DNA from: Levilactobacillus yonginensis
GTDB lineage: Bacteria; Bacillota; Bacilli; Lactobacillales; Lactobacillaceae
Reading direction: 5' to 3'
Assembly: GCF_964065165.1 (NCBI RefSeq)
Contig: NZ_OZ061549.1
Coordinates: 1,488,001 to 1,552,000 of the forward strand
Length of the DNA stretch: 64,000 nt
Shown here: one piece after another, positions 43,929 to 53,552 of the stretch
How the letters are laid out: each line of letters begins with the position of its first letter
Position numbering within the stretch: the first letter of the stretch is position 1
Translations under genes and position numbers: made by a program
Notes under the pieces: generated by a model
The model's database searches: none
What the model saw: the letters and a program-made list of their open reading frames with translations, nothing else
Told to the model about the DNA's origin: nothing

Positions 43929-44480
43929 ATGACAAATCAAGCGTTACTAATCATCGATTACACCAATGACTTCGTCGCAGATAAGGGTGCACTAACCTGT
44001 GGACCAGCGGGCCAAGCTCTCGCTCCAGCCATCGTTCAGTTGGCGGAAAATCTTCACCGCAATGGCGAATGGATCCTCTTCCCAACAGATGTTCACACTC
44101 CGCATGATCCCTACCACCCCGAGAGCCAGCTATTTCCCCCACACAACGTCCGTGACACTTGGGGCCGCGAGCTCTTCGGTGAAGTCAATGACTGGTACCA
44201 CCAACACCGGGCTGACGATAATGTTTGGCTCTTTGACAAGACCCGCTACAGCGCATTTGCCGGCACTGATTTAGATTTACGGCTGCGTGAACGCCGCGTC
44301 GACACCCTTCACTTGACTGGGGTTTGCACGGATATCTGTGTTCTGCACACGGCCGTCGATGCCTACAACTTGGGCTACCATCTGATTATTCACCGTGATG
44401 CTGTAGCTAGTTTCAACCAAGCCGGCCACGACTGGGCGTTGAACCACTTCGCTACGGCACTAGGTGCGCAATTAATTTAA
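43929..44480 (+). CDS. Isochorismatase-family cysteine hydrolase (nicotinamidase-like)
   Basis: 183 residues. Catalytic triad candidates: Asp in LLIIDYTNDF, Lys in WLFDKTRYSAF, Cys in LTGVCTDICVLHTAVDAY. PTDVHTPHDPYHPESQLFPPH holds the metal His/Asp cluster of nicotinamidases (PncA). It likely deaminates nicotinamide or a related amide; PncA is the best guess. AAGGAGGATTCCCA precedes the ATG. Confidence 0.87.
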   Translation: MTNQALLIIDYTNDFVADKGALTCGPAGQALAPAIVQLAENLHRNGEWILFPTDVHTPHDPYHPESQLFPPHNVRDTWGRELFGEVNDWYHQHRADDNVWLFDKTRYSAFAGTDLDLRLRERRVDTLHLTGVCTDICVLHTAVDAYNLGYHLIIHRDAVASFNQAGHDWALNHFATALGAQLI

Positions 44481-44567
44481 TGGACTGGGGTACGTCCCTA
44501 CCTTTTCCGGTGTCTAACTAAGCGTTACAATAACCACATAGACGATTAAATGTTAGGTGGTTTTAAA

Positions 44568-45383
44568 ATGCAACGTTCTCTTAAACTCATTGGGGCCCTA
44601 TTATTGGCCCTGCTCATCGACGGGGTCACCGTCAGTCAGTCCGCCCAAGCAGCAACCCCCTTGCGGACAGTGACCCGAACTAAAAAAGTAAATTACTACA
44701 CCAAAATCGGGCCCAATAAAACGCATAATTATCGGGTTTATAAGTCTGGTGGAGCCAAGTCCTCAACTGCTAACCTGACGCCCATTGCCACTGGCCGACA
44801 GTATGCAAACAAGCAGGTCCACATCACGCGAGAACAAACGATGGCGGACGGAACTTGGCTTAAATTCACTTACAATCACACGAAAACGGGCTGGATTCAC
44901 CGTAACGGAACCGTTAAGTCCTACCGTTGGTTGAACGTCCCGTTGATTGGCCAACGACCACAATTACCACGCGGCTGTGAGGTTACTGCTACCACCATGA
45001 TGGTCCAATATGCGGGTGCCAAGGTTAGCAAAGTTCGGCTGGACAAGGCCCTCCCCCGCAATAGCAACCCCAACAAAGGCTTTAACGGCTGGGTCGTATA
45101 TCCTAAGGGCTTGATGAAACTAGTTAAACAGAATACCGGCTCCGCTAAAAACCTGACAGGGGCGTCTTTTAAACGCCTCAAGCGACAAATTAATGCGGGG
45201 CACCCCGTCGTAGTCTGGATTGCGTGGTTTGATGGTTTCAATACCCACGCCATTACGCTAACGGGCTACGGTCACAACCGTGCCTACTACAACGATCCCT
45301 GGACCAAGAAAAAGACGAGTATGTCTCTAAAAACGTTGCATAAGCATCGCCAGCAAGACGCTTACCGGGCTTTAAGCTACTAA
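44568..45383 (+). CDS. Secreted C39-family peptidase
   Basis: 271 residues with a signal peptide (SLKLIGALLLALLIDGVTVSQSAQAA). An SH3-like region (KVNYYTKIGPNKTHNY..WLKFTYNHTKTGWIH) precedes a C39_2-type papain-like domain with Cys in PRGCEVTATTMM, His in NTHAITLTGYG and Asp in YYNDPW. It may cut wall peptides or act as an immunity/adhesive protein. ATG 44568 follows AGGTGG; the earlier ATG overlaps the ribosome site. Confidence 0.85.
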   Translation: MQRSLKLIGALLLALLIDGVTVSQSAQAATPLRTVTRTKKVNYYTKIGPNKTHNYRVYKSGGAKSSTANLTPIATGRQYANKQVHITREQTMADGTWLKFTYNHTKTGWIHRNGTVKSYRWLNVPLIGQRPQLPRGCEVTATTMMVQYAGAKVSKVRLDKALPRNSNPNKGFNGWVVYPKGLMKLVKQNTGSAKNLTGASFKRLKRQINAGHPVVVWIAWFDGFNTHAITLTGYGHNRAYYNDPWTKKKTSMSLKTLHKHRQQDAYRALSY

Positions 45384-45448
45384 TTTGGCTCACGGCAAAC
45401 ACCAGCACCTTCGTTACGTTAGACCGCACAATTAGTTGAAACCTAAAC

Positions 45449-45533
45449 AAAAAACACCGACATTAGCTGAACACCTAGAAATTCACTCCAATTTTTGGGG
45501 TTCACTTCAACCCGTTAATGTCAGTGTTTTTTT
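45449..45533. terminator. Long-stem terminator between the two C39 genes
   Basis: Outer stem AAAACACCGACATTA/TAATGTCAGTGTTTT with a large structured loop, ending in a T7 run. The gap 45384-45749 otherwise holds one promoter region and a possible repeat fragment near 45588. Confidence 0.8.
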
Positions 45534-45749
45534 ACTATCAGTCGGTTGTGGCCGATAGGCAATTTTAGCTTTGCCAAGCACTGCTTTGGGCGACTTAGAA
45601 TTCGCAATTCTACTTGAAACCCACGATTGTTTCAACACATCTTATTAGTAGCGTAATGTTCCTTTTGTAAAGTGTTGTTTACCTAAACAATTTTGATGTA
45701 CAATTAAAGGCGTACCTAGTCGATATACATATATTTAGGAGGAATCCGC

Positions 45750-46682
45750 ATGGATAAACAACATTTTAGTAAGCGCTTAATTCGTAGTGGTGCCGCTTTA
45801 TTAGCCACCATTATGTTTGGTAGTAGCGTCCTGCCACTGGCTGCTCCAGCCGAAGTCAGTGCCAGTGCTGCGACTACCACGGTACCCGTACAAGCCAGCA
45901 AATCTTGGAAATCCTACAAACACAGCATTCACTTTGTTAAAAAAGGCTATAAGGTCTATCAGGATAAGTGGCACGCCGTCTCATCTTCAAACAAGCTGTT
46001 CCATAAGGCTTATAAGGCCAACGGCAAGTACAAGTTGAGCAACGGGCGGACCTACTACCGGCTGTACAACGCTAAGAAGAAGTACTTAGGCTACGTGAAT
46101 GCTCACGCAGTTGCTACTAGTACGACCAGCAAGATCATGAAGGTCCCTTATATCAGCCAATATAAACCCGTCTTCGCCCCTTGGGGCTGTGCTTCCGCTG
46201 CCATGACAATGCTACTTCGTTACCGTGGCAACAAAGTCAACCTGCGTTATGCGCAAAACCACTTACCAATGGTCCCAACCAAGGGTGGCCAAAAGGGTAA
46301 CGTCTATACTGGGGTTGGCTTTGGCCACGTAATTAACGCCGCAGCTTTGACGAAGTACTCACATCACTGGACAAAGAGCACCAAAAACATTTCTAAGTCG
46401 AGTGCGAACACTATCAAGATGTACGTTCAGGGTGGCTACCCCGTTCTGTTCTACGGTTACTCTTCCTACCAGAAGAACGGCGACAAGAAGCGGAACCACT
46501 GCAAGGTCATCGTGGGCTACAAGAACGGTAAGTTCAAGGTCAACGATCCCCTGTACTACAGCTCAAAGGACAAAGCTGGTTCTGGTGGTAAGAACATGAA
46601 GTACGACCACGGCGCCATCAGCTGGGAATCCATGAAGAACTTTAAAAAGGAATACGGTAAGCAAGCTATGACCATTTTCTAA
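45750..46682 (+). CDS. Secreted C39-family peptidase, second copy
   Basis: 310 residues: signal peptide (SGAALLATIMFGSSVLPLAAPAEVSASA), an SH3-like/surface-layer-like region rich in Lys and Tyr (YKVYQDKWHAVSSSNKLF), then a C39_2 domain with Cys in APWGCASAAMTML, His in KRNHCKVIVGYKNG and Asp in KVNDPLYY. Same plan as the preceding gene but sequence-distant, so not a recent duplicate. AGGAGGAATCCGC before the ATG. Very basic, which fits wall binding. Confidence 0.85.
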   Translation: MDKQHFSKRLIRSGAALLATIMFGSSVLPLAAPAEVSASAATTTVPVQASKSWKSYKHSIHFVKKGYKVYQDKWHAVSSSNKLFHKAYKANGKYKLSNGRTYYRLYNAKKKYLGYVNAHAVATSTTSKIMKVPYISQYKPVFAPWGCASAAMTMLLRYRGNKVNLRYAQNHLPMVPTKGGQKGNVYTGVGFGHVINAAALTKYSHHWTKSTKNISKSSANTIKMYVQGGYPVLFYGYSSYQKNGDKKRNHCKVIVGYKNGKFKVNDPLYYSSKDKAGSGGKNMKYDHGAISWESMKNFKKEYGKQAMTIF

Positions 46683-46744
46683 CACGTCCACTAGCTAGTT
46701 CCAAAGAAAAGTTCTTGGTTCCCAACTAAAATTTCAAAAGATCT

Positions 46745-46778
46745 GAGGCTGTGATGAAAATCATAGCCTCTTTTTTTA
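46745..46778 (+). terminator. Terminator after the second C39 gene
   Basis: GAGGCTGTGAT/ATCATAGCCTC hairpin with a T7 run. Confidence 0.88.
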
Positions 46779-46964
46779 GATTCCCCCGCTTAGGCCATTA
46801 GGTCATTGGTTTGATTGAATCATTACTGACGGCCTTCATGACTTTTTTAGCTCCACTGAGTTGTGATATTTCCCGGGTTAAAGGTGTGCCCCTTTACTTC
46901 ATCCCACAATACATCGTAACGTCTACTTTTCCATAAATTCCTTTATCGTCTTCACAGCTTATTC

Positions 46965-47075
46965 ACAAAAATGTTAGGAATTGGTAACATCTCTAAAACA
47001 AACAAGGTGTACGATTGTAGGTGTTACATAAGAAATTTGGGGGAGATTGGTCTGGTGACCAGTCTCTCCTTTTTT
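46965..47075 (+). promoter_or_regulatory. Leader RNA with terminator upstream of the arylsulfotransferase-like gene
   Basis: Stem GTAACA/TGTTAC (about 46984-47026) precedes a strong terminator at 47039-47075: GGGGAGATTGGTC/GACCAGTCTCTCC then six T. The T run ends 12 bases before AAGGAG of the gene. Nothing else separates it from the CDS, so it should attenuate transcription. No known riboswitch pattern was recognised; an independent small RNA is the alternative. Confidence 0.6.
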
Positions 47076-47102
47076 CGAAATTTCATTAAGGAGATGGCTC
47101 AT

Positions 47103-48836
47103 TTGCAATTCAAACACCCCCGGATGGTAGCGCTTGCTGCTGCCTCCCTGGCGATTCTGACGGTTGGCCTGGCCGGCTGCTCTTCAGCGACCTCGTCTGC
47201 ATCCAAGGAATCGGAAAGTTACAACATCAAGGATAACAAGCCTGTTCTGACAACGGCCCAGATCACCAAGAATCTGGACACTAAACTCATTACCACGCGT
47301 CAAGACAATCAGAAAAGCTTGACGGCGACCTATAAAGCCGCTGCCGAAAATGATAAATATACACTAGACCGTCCGTTTGTAAAGGTCGACCCTTACGCTG
47401 CCTCCCCTCTTTCTGCGCTGGTAACGTTTAAGACCGATGATGCCGTTAAAGTAACCTACACGGTCGTCGGTAAGACAGACAAGACATCTATCACCAACAC
47501 CGTTAAGGGGGGCTACACCACAACTCATCAAGTTCCTGTGGTCGGCTTATATGCGGATACCAATAACACGGTGAAGATCACCACCACTACCAAGGGTGGC
47601 AAAACCCAGACCAAGACCCTCATGATGCAGACTGGTTCCCTACCAAAATACATCAAAGACGCCAAAGTAACCGTCTCAAAGAATGATAAAGATCAAATGG
47701 AAATCGGCAAGAACAAGCTGACTATCATGAACCGAACCACGAAACAGCCCTTTGCCATTGACGCCGACGGGGCCGTACGGTGGTATGATAAGAACTATTC
47801 GCAACACACCATTGAGCAGTGGTCGAACGGCCACATTATGATGCTCTCTAAGAAAGATGTGAACTCAGACGTTTACAACGACCTGCTGGAGACCGACTAC
47901 CTGGGCCGAGTCTACAAGGAATACAGTTTCTCTGCTGGAACCAGTAGTTCCGACGGAAGCAGCATCTCCAAAGCAGCCGCCAAGGCCAGCTCAGAAACGA
48001 CGGTCATTCATCACGATTTGGTTGAACTACCAAACCATAATTTCCTGGCAACCGTCTCCGATGGCTCAAAGTACAAGGAAGATACGATGATTGAGGTGTC
48101 CCATAAGACTGGGAAAATCGTTAAGGTCATCGACATGAAAAAGCTTCTGCCGAAGTCCATGTGGACCAAGTTTAAGAAAGGCTTGGACGGTAAGGTCGAC
48201 TGGCTACATCAAAACGCCGTGGACTACGATAAGAATGATAAATCCATCGTCATTTCTAGCCGGAACCAAGACATGATCATGAAACTGGATTACAAGACTG
48301 ACCATATCAAATGGATCTACAGTGGGAAGAAGAAGTCCACCTGGCCTAAGGCGTACCGTAAGTACCTGCTGAAACCAACCAAAGGAACGACGATTACCGG
48401 TGGGCAACACGGGCTGTACCTGTTGAATAACGGCGGAAAGAACACCGCTAACAGTGAAAACTTCCTACTCTATGACAACAACATTGCAGTCACCAACGGG
48501 AATAAACAGACCTCTGGTAAGTACTCACAGGCCGTTGAATACCACGTGGATGCCAAGAAGATGACCATCAAACAAACCTGGTCATACGGCAAGTCCCTGG
48601 GTAAGACTAACTTTACCCCGGTCATTGGTTACGCGCAAAAATTGGCCAACGATAACGTACTGATTGACTTTGGCTTCAAGAACGGCGGAAAAGAAAGTAA
48701 TGCTATTGAAGTTACGCAGTCGGGTAAACAGGTCTTCAATGTAACGATGAAGAGCGCGGCCTCTAAGGCCTACGCTTACCGGACTTACCGCGTACCATTC
48801 TACGGTACCGCTTATCAGTTCGACGCCACTAAATAG
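47103..48836 (+). CDS. Arylsulfotransferase-like (ASST family) lipoprotein
   Basis: 577 residues: basic start, hydrophobic segment and lipobox (LTVGLAGC), a beta-rich N-terminal domain (ASPLSALVTFKTDDAVKVTYTVVGKTD), then a six-bladed propeller typical of ASST enzymes (FAIDADGAVRWYD, HHDLVELPNHNFLATV, DWLHQNAVDYDKNDKSIVISSRNQDMIMKLD, GGQHGLYLLNNG). The family moves sulfate between phenols without PAPS in other bacteria; activity in lactobacilli is unproven. I use TTG 47103, 9 nt after AAGGAG; the ATG at 47094 touches that site. Confidence 0.8.
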   Translation: MQFKHPRMVALAAASLAILTVGLAGCSSATSSASKESESYNIKDNKPVLTTAQITKNLDTKLITTRQDNQKSLTATYKAAAENDKYTLDRPFVKVDPYAASPLSALVTFKTDDAVKVTYTVVGKTDKTSITNTVKGGYTTTHQVPVVGLYADTNNTVKITTTTKGGKTQTKTLMMQTGSLPKYIKDAKVTVSKNDKDQMEIGKNKLTIMNRTTKQPFAIDADGAVRWYDKNYSQHTIEQWSNGHIMMLSKKDVNSDVYNDLLETDYLGRVYKEYSFSAGTSSSDGSSISKAAAKASSETTVIHHDLVELPNHNFLATVSDGSKYKEDTMIEVSHKTGKIVKVIDMKKLLPKSMWTKFKKGLDGKVDWLHQNAVDYDKNDKSIVISSRNQDMIMKLDYKTDHIKWIYSGKKKSTWPKAYRKYLLKPTKGTTITGGQHGLYLLNNGGKNTANSENFLLYDNNIAVTNGNKQTSGKYSQAVEYHVDAKKMTIKQTWSYGKSLGKTNFTPVIGYAQKLANDNVLIDFGFKNGGKESNAIEVTQSGKQVFNVTMKSAASKAYAYRTYRVPFYGTAYQFDATK

Positions 48837-48847
48837 CCGATTTGTCA

Positions 48848-48946
48848 CGCTTCGGTTGGTAGGCCCGGCATCTGCTGTAGGCTCGAAAAACCATCGAGCC
48901 AACACCACTGTCACAGCTGACACCAGCCCTACCAACCTGCGGTAAT
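48848..48946 (-). repeat. Cloverleaf intergenic repeat, copy N (short form)
   Basis: Arms GGTTGGTAGG/CCTACCAACC with only one inner hairpin left (GGCTCG/CGAGCC). Conserved GCTGTAGG and CACCACTGTCACAGC remain. About 100 bp, so two hairpins have been lost. Confidence 0.75.
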
Positions 48947-49034
48947 GATTGCTATTTAGCAACAATGACTGGCTCTTTAACAGTAAACTCAACTGCAGCT
49001 GGTTAACGCATGAATCATTAATTACTTACAACCA

Positions 49035-49083
49035 AAAGCGGCTTCACGCCACTCTCACAATGAGGGTGACGTGAAGCCGCTTT
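49035..49083. terminator. Bidirectional terminator between the ASST and DUF1275 genes
   Basis: AAAGCGGCTTCACG/CGTGAAGCCGCTTT with inner CACTCTCA/TGAGGGTG. Placed between convergent genes. Confidence 0.9.
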
Positions 49084-49147
49084 GATGTTAACGAATTTAC
49101 TATTTATTCCTAGATTTAATTTCTATCGATTATTAAAATTTCAAAAG

Positions 49148-49828
49148 TTAATGTTTCCATTTACGTTGGCGCGTTTGTTCATAGAGCCAGATCGTCAATC
49201 CCAACACAATCAGTACCGGAATGAGCAACGCCCAATTTCCCAACGTTTTCGTAAACAAGCCCACCAAGAAGGCCCCAGCAATAAAGCTGAGCATTAAGGT
49301 CGCCGTATCCAAGGCCCGGCCACGTGCCGCCTTGTCACGATAGCGAACACCATCATAAGCAGACTCAGACAACCGCCGCACATTTCCCGTCATCATCAAC
49401 GGCGTAAAGGGCGCTCCCTTGATCTGCCGGAATTCCTGCAACTCCGCAGCAGCGGCTAGAGATAACAGTGCCGCCACTAAGAAACCAGGAAGTCGCTGCC
49501 CCAGAAATAAAACTGCTCCCAGTAGCACCAGCATATAACTCAACACCACTAGTTGACGATTTACTCGCCGCTTATCAAGGATGTGCTGCAGAACGCGAAC
49601 AATAACCGACCCCAAGGCAAAAGCCAGTAGTGACGCTAAATAGCGCCCACCCGCGGTAAATTGTAGGTGGCTTAGACTGGTTCCCAATAAAATCAGATTC
49701 CCAGTCTGTAAACCAGCAAAGACCTGCCCGTGGACCAGATAGGAATACGCATCCAATCCACCAGCAACCATAGTTAATCCGCACCCAAAAATTAATTGCT
49801 CGTGGGCGGGAAAAGCTGTTTCTCTCAA
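49148..49828 (-). CDS. DUF1275 (YoaK-like) membrane protein
   Basis: 226 residues with six or so hydrophobic helices. GGLDAYSYLVHGQVFAGLQTGNLILLG is the DUF1275 signature; FTPLMMTGNVRRLSESAYDG follows. Function unknown; some relatives are proposed small-molecule exporters. Start is TTG preceded by GAGAGGTG. Monocistronic, beside an IS30 element. Confidence 0.85.
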   Translation of the reverse strand: MRETAFPAHEQLIFGCGLTMVAGGLDAYSYLVHGQVFAGLQTGNLILLGTSLSHLQFTAGGRYLASLLAFALGSVIVRVLQHILDKRRVNRQLVVLSYMLVLLGAVLFLGQRLPGFLVAALLSLAAAAELQEFRQIKGAPFTPLMMTGNVRRLSESAYDGVRYRDKAARGRALDTATLMLSFIAGAFLVGLFTKTLGNWALLIPVLIVLGLTIWLYEQTRQRKWKH

Positions 49829-49947
49829 TTCAGTTCACCTCTCCGAAGTTTTTGCGTTCAGCTAGTATAAACTAAATTGTTAATAAATCAGTTAAATTTC
49901 TTACGCAAATTGCAAGAACAAGTTAGTCACTAGGACCAAATACTGAT

Positions 49948-51087
49948 ACCAAGGGATTCTCAGGGGTTGAAGTTGGTGGCGCGAGGAGCCTAGCCGCAGG
50001 CGGCGGCGAAGAGTTCGGCGGGAGTCTGGAAGCCTAGCAGACGACGAGGTGTGTTATTCAACTTGTCCGCTGTTCTAGCAACAGCCCGAGGACTTACGGC
50101 GTCTAAGGACATGCCTTTGGGAAAGTCATAGCGGACCATCCGGTTATGGACCTCATTGGTTCCCCGTTCACTAGAGGTGAACGGGTGCGTATGAAAGACT
50201 GGTGCCACTGAACGCAATGCCTCGCTCAGCAAGGCAAACTCAGGTCCGTTATCAGCGGTGATCGACTTGATAACTGGTCCATACTCTGCGAGGATTTCTC
50301 GCAGGGCGTACTCAACCGAATCGGCGTCACGCCCGTCAATCAGACGGATAAATTGGAAGCGAGTTTGACGCTCAATCAGGGTCATAATCACACTCTCATG
50401 GCCATCACGTTTACCAACGATAGTATCAATCTCGAAATGACCAAACGTCTTGCGAGAGTCAACTTCAGCCGGACGTTCTTCAATACTCCGTCCCATTACA
50501 CGCTTATTTTTGTGATTAACGTGCTTGGGTAGTCGCCGCCGCATTTTCTCGGTAAGATCTAAGTTACAGACCTCTAAAAGTTGTTCGTCGATGTACTTGT
50601 ACAACGTTTGGGTACAGACCATCTCGTCAGGCCGAAAAAGGTTTAACACCTTGGCGCGGCCTACAGCAGCATCTGGAGCCCAGCCATCAGTCTTAAAGTG
50701 TTCTACAAAGAAGGCTATAAAGTCAGCCGCCTGGAAGAACTTACAAGGCCTGTGGCAGGCCTTGCGGTTCTCGTGGTACCGCTGGTCGGCTAGTTCCGCC
50801 ACGTAGACCTCATAGAAGACTACGTTACCGTTAACGATTTTCTTATTGGTTACCAAGCCTCGCTTGATTTCGTTGTTTATGGTTTGCGGGCTAACGCCAA
50901 GTAACTCAGCAATCTTCCGCCGAGAAAGCTTGTCGTGGTTAAAGTAGACCTCAATGTTTCCACGCTCTTTCAAAGTTAGATGGTGACCCTTGGGACGATT
51001 CATGGTAAGCTGTTCTTGCATCAAGACGAAGACCTCTTTCATTGTTTGTGTGAGAACTCCAATGATACCTGAGATTTACGTCTTGGT
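49948..51087 (-). mobile_element. IS30-family insertion sequence (second type)
   Basis: About 1.14 kb. The ends are short and imperfect inverted repeats (ACCAAG..TCTCAGG at the left; the right end on the minus strand reads ACCAAGACGTAAATCTCAGG). Transposase differs from that of the other two elements. Boundaries are approximate. Confidence 0.75.
49990..51042 (-). CDS. IS30-family transposase (second type)
   Basis: 350 residues, intact. Helix-turn-helix SRRKIAELLGVSPQTINNEIKRG, DDE core Asp in GHFEIDTIVGK, Asp in SITADNGPEFALL and Glu in the GTNEVHNRMVRYDFPKG region. An internal TTG/ATG (MQEQLTMNRP) might be the true start. Presumably functional. Confidence 0.93.
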   Translation of the reverse strand: MKEVFVLMQEQLTMNRPKGHHLTLKERGNIEVYFNHDKLSRRKIAELLGVSPQTINNEIKRGLVTNKKIVNGNVVFYEVYVAELADQRYHENRKACHRPCKFFQAADFIAFFVEHFKTDGWAPDAAVGRAKVLNLFRPDEMVCTQTLYKYIDEQLLEVCNLDLTEKMRRRLPKHVNHKNKRVMGRSIEERPAEVDSRKTFGHFEIDTIVGKRDGHESVIMTLIERQTRFQFIRLIDGRDADSVEYALREILAEYGPVIKSITADNGPEFALLSEALRSVAPVFHTHPFTSSERGTNEVHNRMVRYDFPKGMSLDAVSPRAVARTADKLNNTPRRLLGFQTPAELFAAACG

Positions 51088-51236
51088 GTATTTATTTTGT
51101 CCTAAATTTCAAGTGGCTAACTTGATTATAAAATTCGCCGTTAAATTTCTTAACAACCCCCTGATGCAGTAGCCAGTATCCTTGAAATACCGCCAATTTC
51201 GTACCTAGTTAAAAGTATCTAAAGAATCAAATACAA

Positions 51237-51281
51237 AAAACTGGCCTGAGAAATTAAACCGCGGCTTCTCAGGCCAGCTCA
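51237..51281 (-). terminator. Terminator downstream of aspS
   Basis: CTGGCCTGAGAA/TTCTCAGGCCAG on both arms with a T6 run on the minus strand, about 290 bp past the aspS stop. A weaker CCCCGC/GCGGGG hairpin lies nearer at 51503-51535. The 51088-51567 gap has no gene. Confidence 0.75.
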
Positions 51282-51567
51282 AGTAAGTTAAACAACGGTA
51301 ATTCTTAAAACCAATGGGTCAACCCCTAACTATTGATAACTAATCTAATCCATTATTAATAATTAAAAGTCAACATCATTTTTCTTCAATGACCAGACAT
51401 ATCCGTCCACGTCAATTCAGTCGAACCAAAATTTCTTGATTTCACGCCACAGGGATAACCTCAAAACTGAGCGGTCATCGCCGCTGATCATGAAACCCAA
51501 GATAGCCCCGCAAGCTTTAATTTTTCAACGCGGGGACATCTGGCCATTGCGGCCGACACGTTCTTAG

Positions 51568-53346
51568 CTAGTCCTTGTCCCGTTTCACAACGGTTAAGCC
51601 TAAGGCCTCCAGCTGATCTGCAGACACCGTTTCCGGTGCATTAGTCAGCGGCTCCGTTGCCTTAGAATTCTTAGGGAAGGCAATCACGTCACGAATATTC
51701 TTACTACCCGACAGAATCATGGCAAACCGATCAAGCCCAATCGCTAAGCCACCATGAGGTGGAAAGCCCATGTCGAAGGCGTGAATCAAGAAACCAAAGT
51801 TCCGCTCAGCCCGTTCCTTAGTAAACCCAAGGGCTCTGAACATCTTCTCTTGAACTTCACGCGTGTGGATCCGGATGGACCCGCCACCAATTTCATACCC
51901 GTTCAAGACAATATCGTAGCTTTGCGCGTGGGCCAAATGTGGGTTCTCGCCCTCTTCTAGATAATGCAAGTCTTCTTCGTTTGGCATAGTGAATGGATGG
52001 TGAGCGGCAATCCAGCGTTTAATTCCTTCATCGTATTCAAACAGTGGCCAGTTAACAACCCACAGGTAAGCAAATTGAGACTCATCGATCATACCCATTT
52101 CCTTGGCAATCGACTTCCGCAAGTAGCCCAGCGTATCCGAAACCACCTTAAAGCTATCCGCAATGAACAGGATCAGATCGCCCGCCTTAGCACCAAGAGC
52201 GGCACTGATTTCGGCCTCCTTACCCGTCACAAACTTACTAGTTGGCCCGGTAAAGCCGCCGTCATCCGTTACCTTGACCCAAGCGATTCCTTTAGCACCA
52301 AAGCGCTCAACGTACTGCGTCTTCGTATCGAGATCCTTGCGGGAGTACTTATCAGCCCCGCCAGGAACACAGATAGCTTTCACGAAGCCCCCATCGCTAA
52401 CCGCATCGTGAAAAACTTTGAAATCCAAATCCTTCACGATGTCAGACAGGTCGTGTAATTCCATATCAAACCGAATATCTGGCTTGTCTGAACCAAAACG
52501 ATCCATGGCTTCCCGCCATTCAATTCGCTGGAATGGTGTTTTGATATCCTTACCCAGAACGTCGTGCATTACTTGCTTCAGTAGGCCTTCGACAATACTC
52601 TGAATCTCGTCAGCCTCTAAGAAACTCGTTTCCAAGTCGATCTGCGTAAATTCTGGTTGCCGGTCGCCTCGTAAATCTTCGTCACGGAAGCAACGCGCAA
52701 TCTGGTAGTAACGGTCAAACCCTGACCCCATCAGCAACTGCTTAAATAGTTGTGGTGACTGTGGTAAGGCGTAGAAGTGACCCGGGTAAACTCGAGACGG
52801 TACCAAGTAGTCCCGAGCCCCTTCCGGCGTTGACGCCGTCAAATCTGGCGTTTCGATGTCAAAAAAGTCGTGAGTATCCAAGTAGTTTCGGGTCGCCCGC
52901 ATAATCAGACTCCGGGTCTTGATGTTATGCTGCATTTCTGGCCGGCGTAAATCAAGATACCGGTACTTCAACCGCAACTCATCGGACACATTGTTGTCAT
53001 CCTCAATGTAGAATGGTGGTGTCTCCGCAGCAGCTAACAGCTTGGCTTCATGGACTTCTACTTCCACCTGACCAGTCTTAATATTGGGGTTAACACCATC
53101 TCTGGCCCGCTTTTTAACGGTCCCTTTGATCTCAATCACGTACTCACTACGCAAGCCATCCGCAACTGCTAGTGCATCCGCACTAAATTCTTGACTGAAG
53201 ACCAATTGAACAATTCCTTCACGGTCTCGCAAGTCAACAAAAATCAGATTACCCAGGTCCCGACGCTTCTGAACCCAGCCCTTCAAAACAACTTCTCGAT
53301 CCAATAAATCAGTATCGACTAATCCGGCATAACATGTTCTCTTCAT
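51568..53346 (-). CDS. aspS: Aspartyl-tRNA synthetase
   Basis: 592-residue class II synthetase: OB-fold N-domain ([30 protein letters not shown]), the bacterial GAD insert, and the class II motifs (motif 2 [20 protein letters not shown], motif 3 [15 protein letters not shown]). Charges tRNA-Asp, perhaps tRNA-Asn as well if non-discriminating. ATG 53346 follows GGGAG. Unusually it sits after aspT rather than after hisS, and has no T-box directly before it. Confidence 0.96.
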   Translation of the reverse strand: MKRTCYAGLVDTDLLDREVVLKGWVQKRRDLGNLIFVDLRDREGIVQLVFSQEFSADALAVADGLRSEYVIEIKGTVKKRARDGVNPNIKTGQVEVEVHEAKLLAAAETPPFYIEDDNNVSDELRLKYRYLDLRRPEMQHNIKTRSLIMRATRNYLDTHDFFDIETPDLTASTPEGARDYLVPSRVYPGHFYALPQSPQLFKQLLMGSGFDRYYQIARCFRDEDLRGDRQPEFTQIDLETSFLEADEIQSIVEGLLKQVMHDVLGKDIKTPFQRIEWREAMDRFGSDKPDIRFDMELHDLSDIVKDLDFKVFHDAVSDGGFVKAICVPGGADKYSRKDLDTKTQYVERFGAKGIAWVKVTDDGGFTGPTSKFVTGKEAEISAALGAKAGDLILFIADSFKVVSDTLGYLRKSIAKEMGMIDESQFAYLWVVNWPLFEYDEGIKRWIAAHHPFTMPNEEDLHYLEEGENPHLAHAQSYDIVLNGYEIGGGSIRIHTREVQEKMFRALGFTKERAERNFGFLIHAFDMGFPPHGGLAIGLDRFAMILSGSKNIRDVIAFPKNSKATEPLTNAPETVSADQLEALGLTVVKRDKD

Positions 53347-53412
53347 TGTATTAACATCTCCCGTCGGTGAGTATGGGCCATAAACCATCAAGGCTATTTA
53401 ATAATTTTTTTC

Positions 53413-53453
53413 AAAAAAAAGATAAAACCCAAAATCGAGCCTTATCTTTTTTA
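53413..53453 (-). terminator. Terminator between aspT and aspS
   Basis: AAAAAAGATAA/TTATCTTTTTT hairpin with an AT-rich inner part; ends the aspD-aspT transcript. No T-box motif surrounds it. Confidence 0.72.
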
Positions 53454-53552
53454 AAGGAACTGTGACTTATTTAACTGCGATGCTCTACCTTTTCTAGGAC
53501 TGGGTGGTTAGGCGCCTCGTCCCGAAAAGGCTTATTCTGCTAACCAAATCGC

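Noticed and set aside
45588..45650. A fifteenth cloverleaf repeat
   Set aside because: A GGCGACTT..CTTGAAACC stretch resembles the central hairpin, but arms and other hairpins are absent, so it may be chance or a remnant.
46971..47102. 44-codon N-terminal extension of the ASST-like gene
   Set aside because: It runs through the leader terminator and lacks a ribosome site; the lipoprotein signal starts after 47103.
4115..48946. CRISPR array
   Set aside because: The repeats are long, dispersed, palindromic and without regular spacers; no cas genes are present.
53413..53552. T-box or attenuator before aspS
   Set aside because: Only a plain terminator is present; no T-box sequence, specifier stem or antiterminator could be found.
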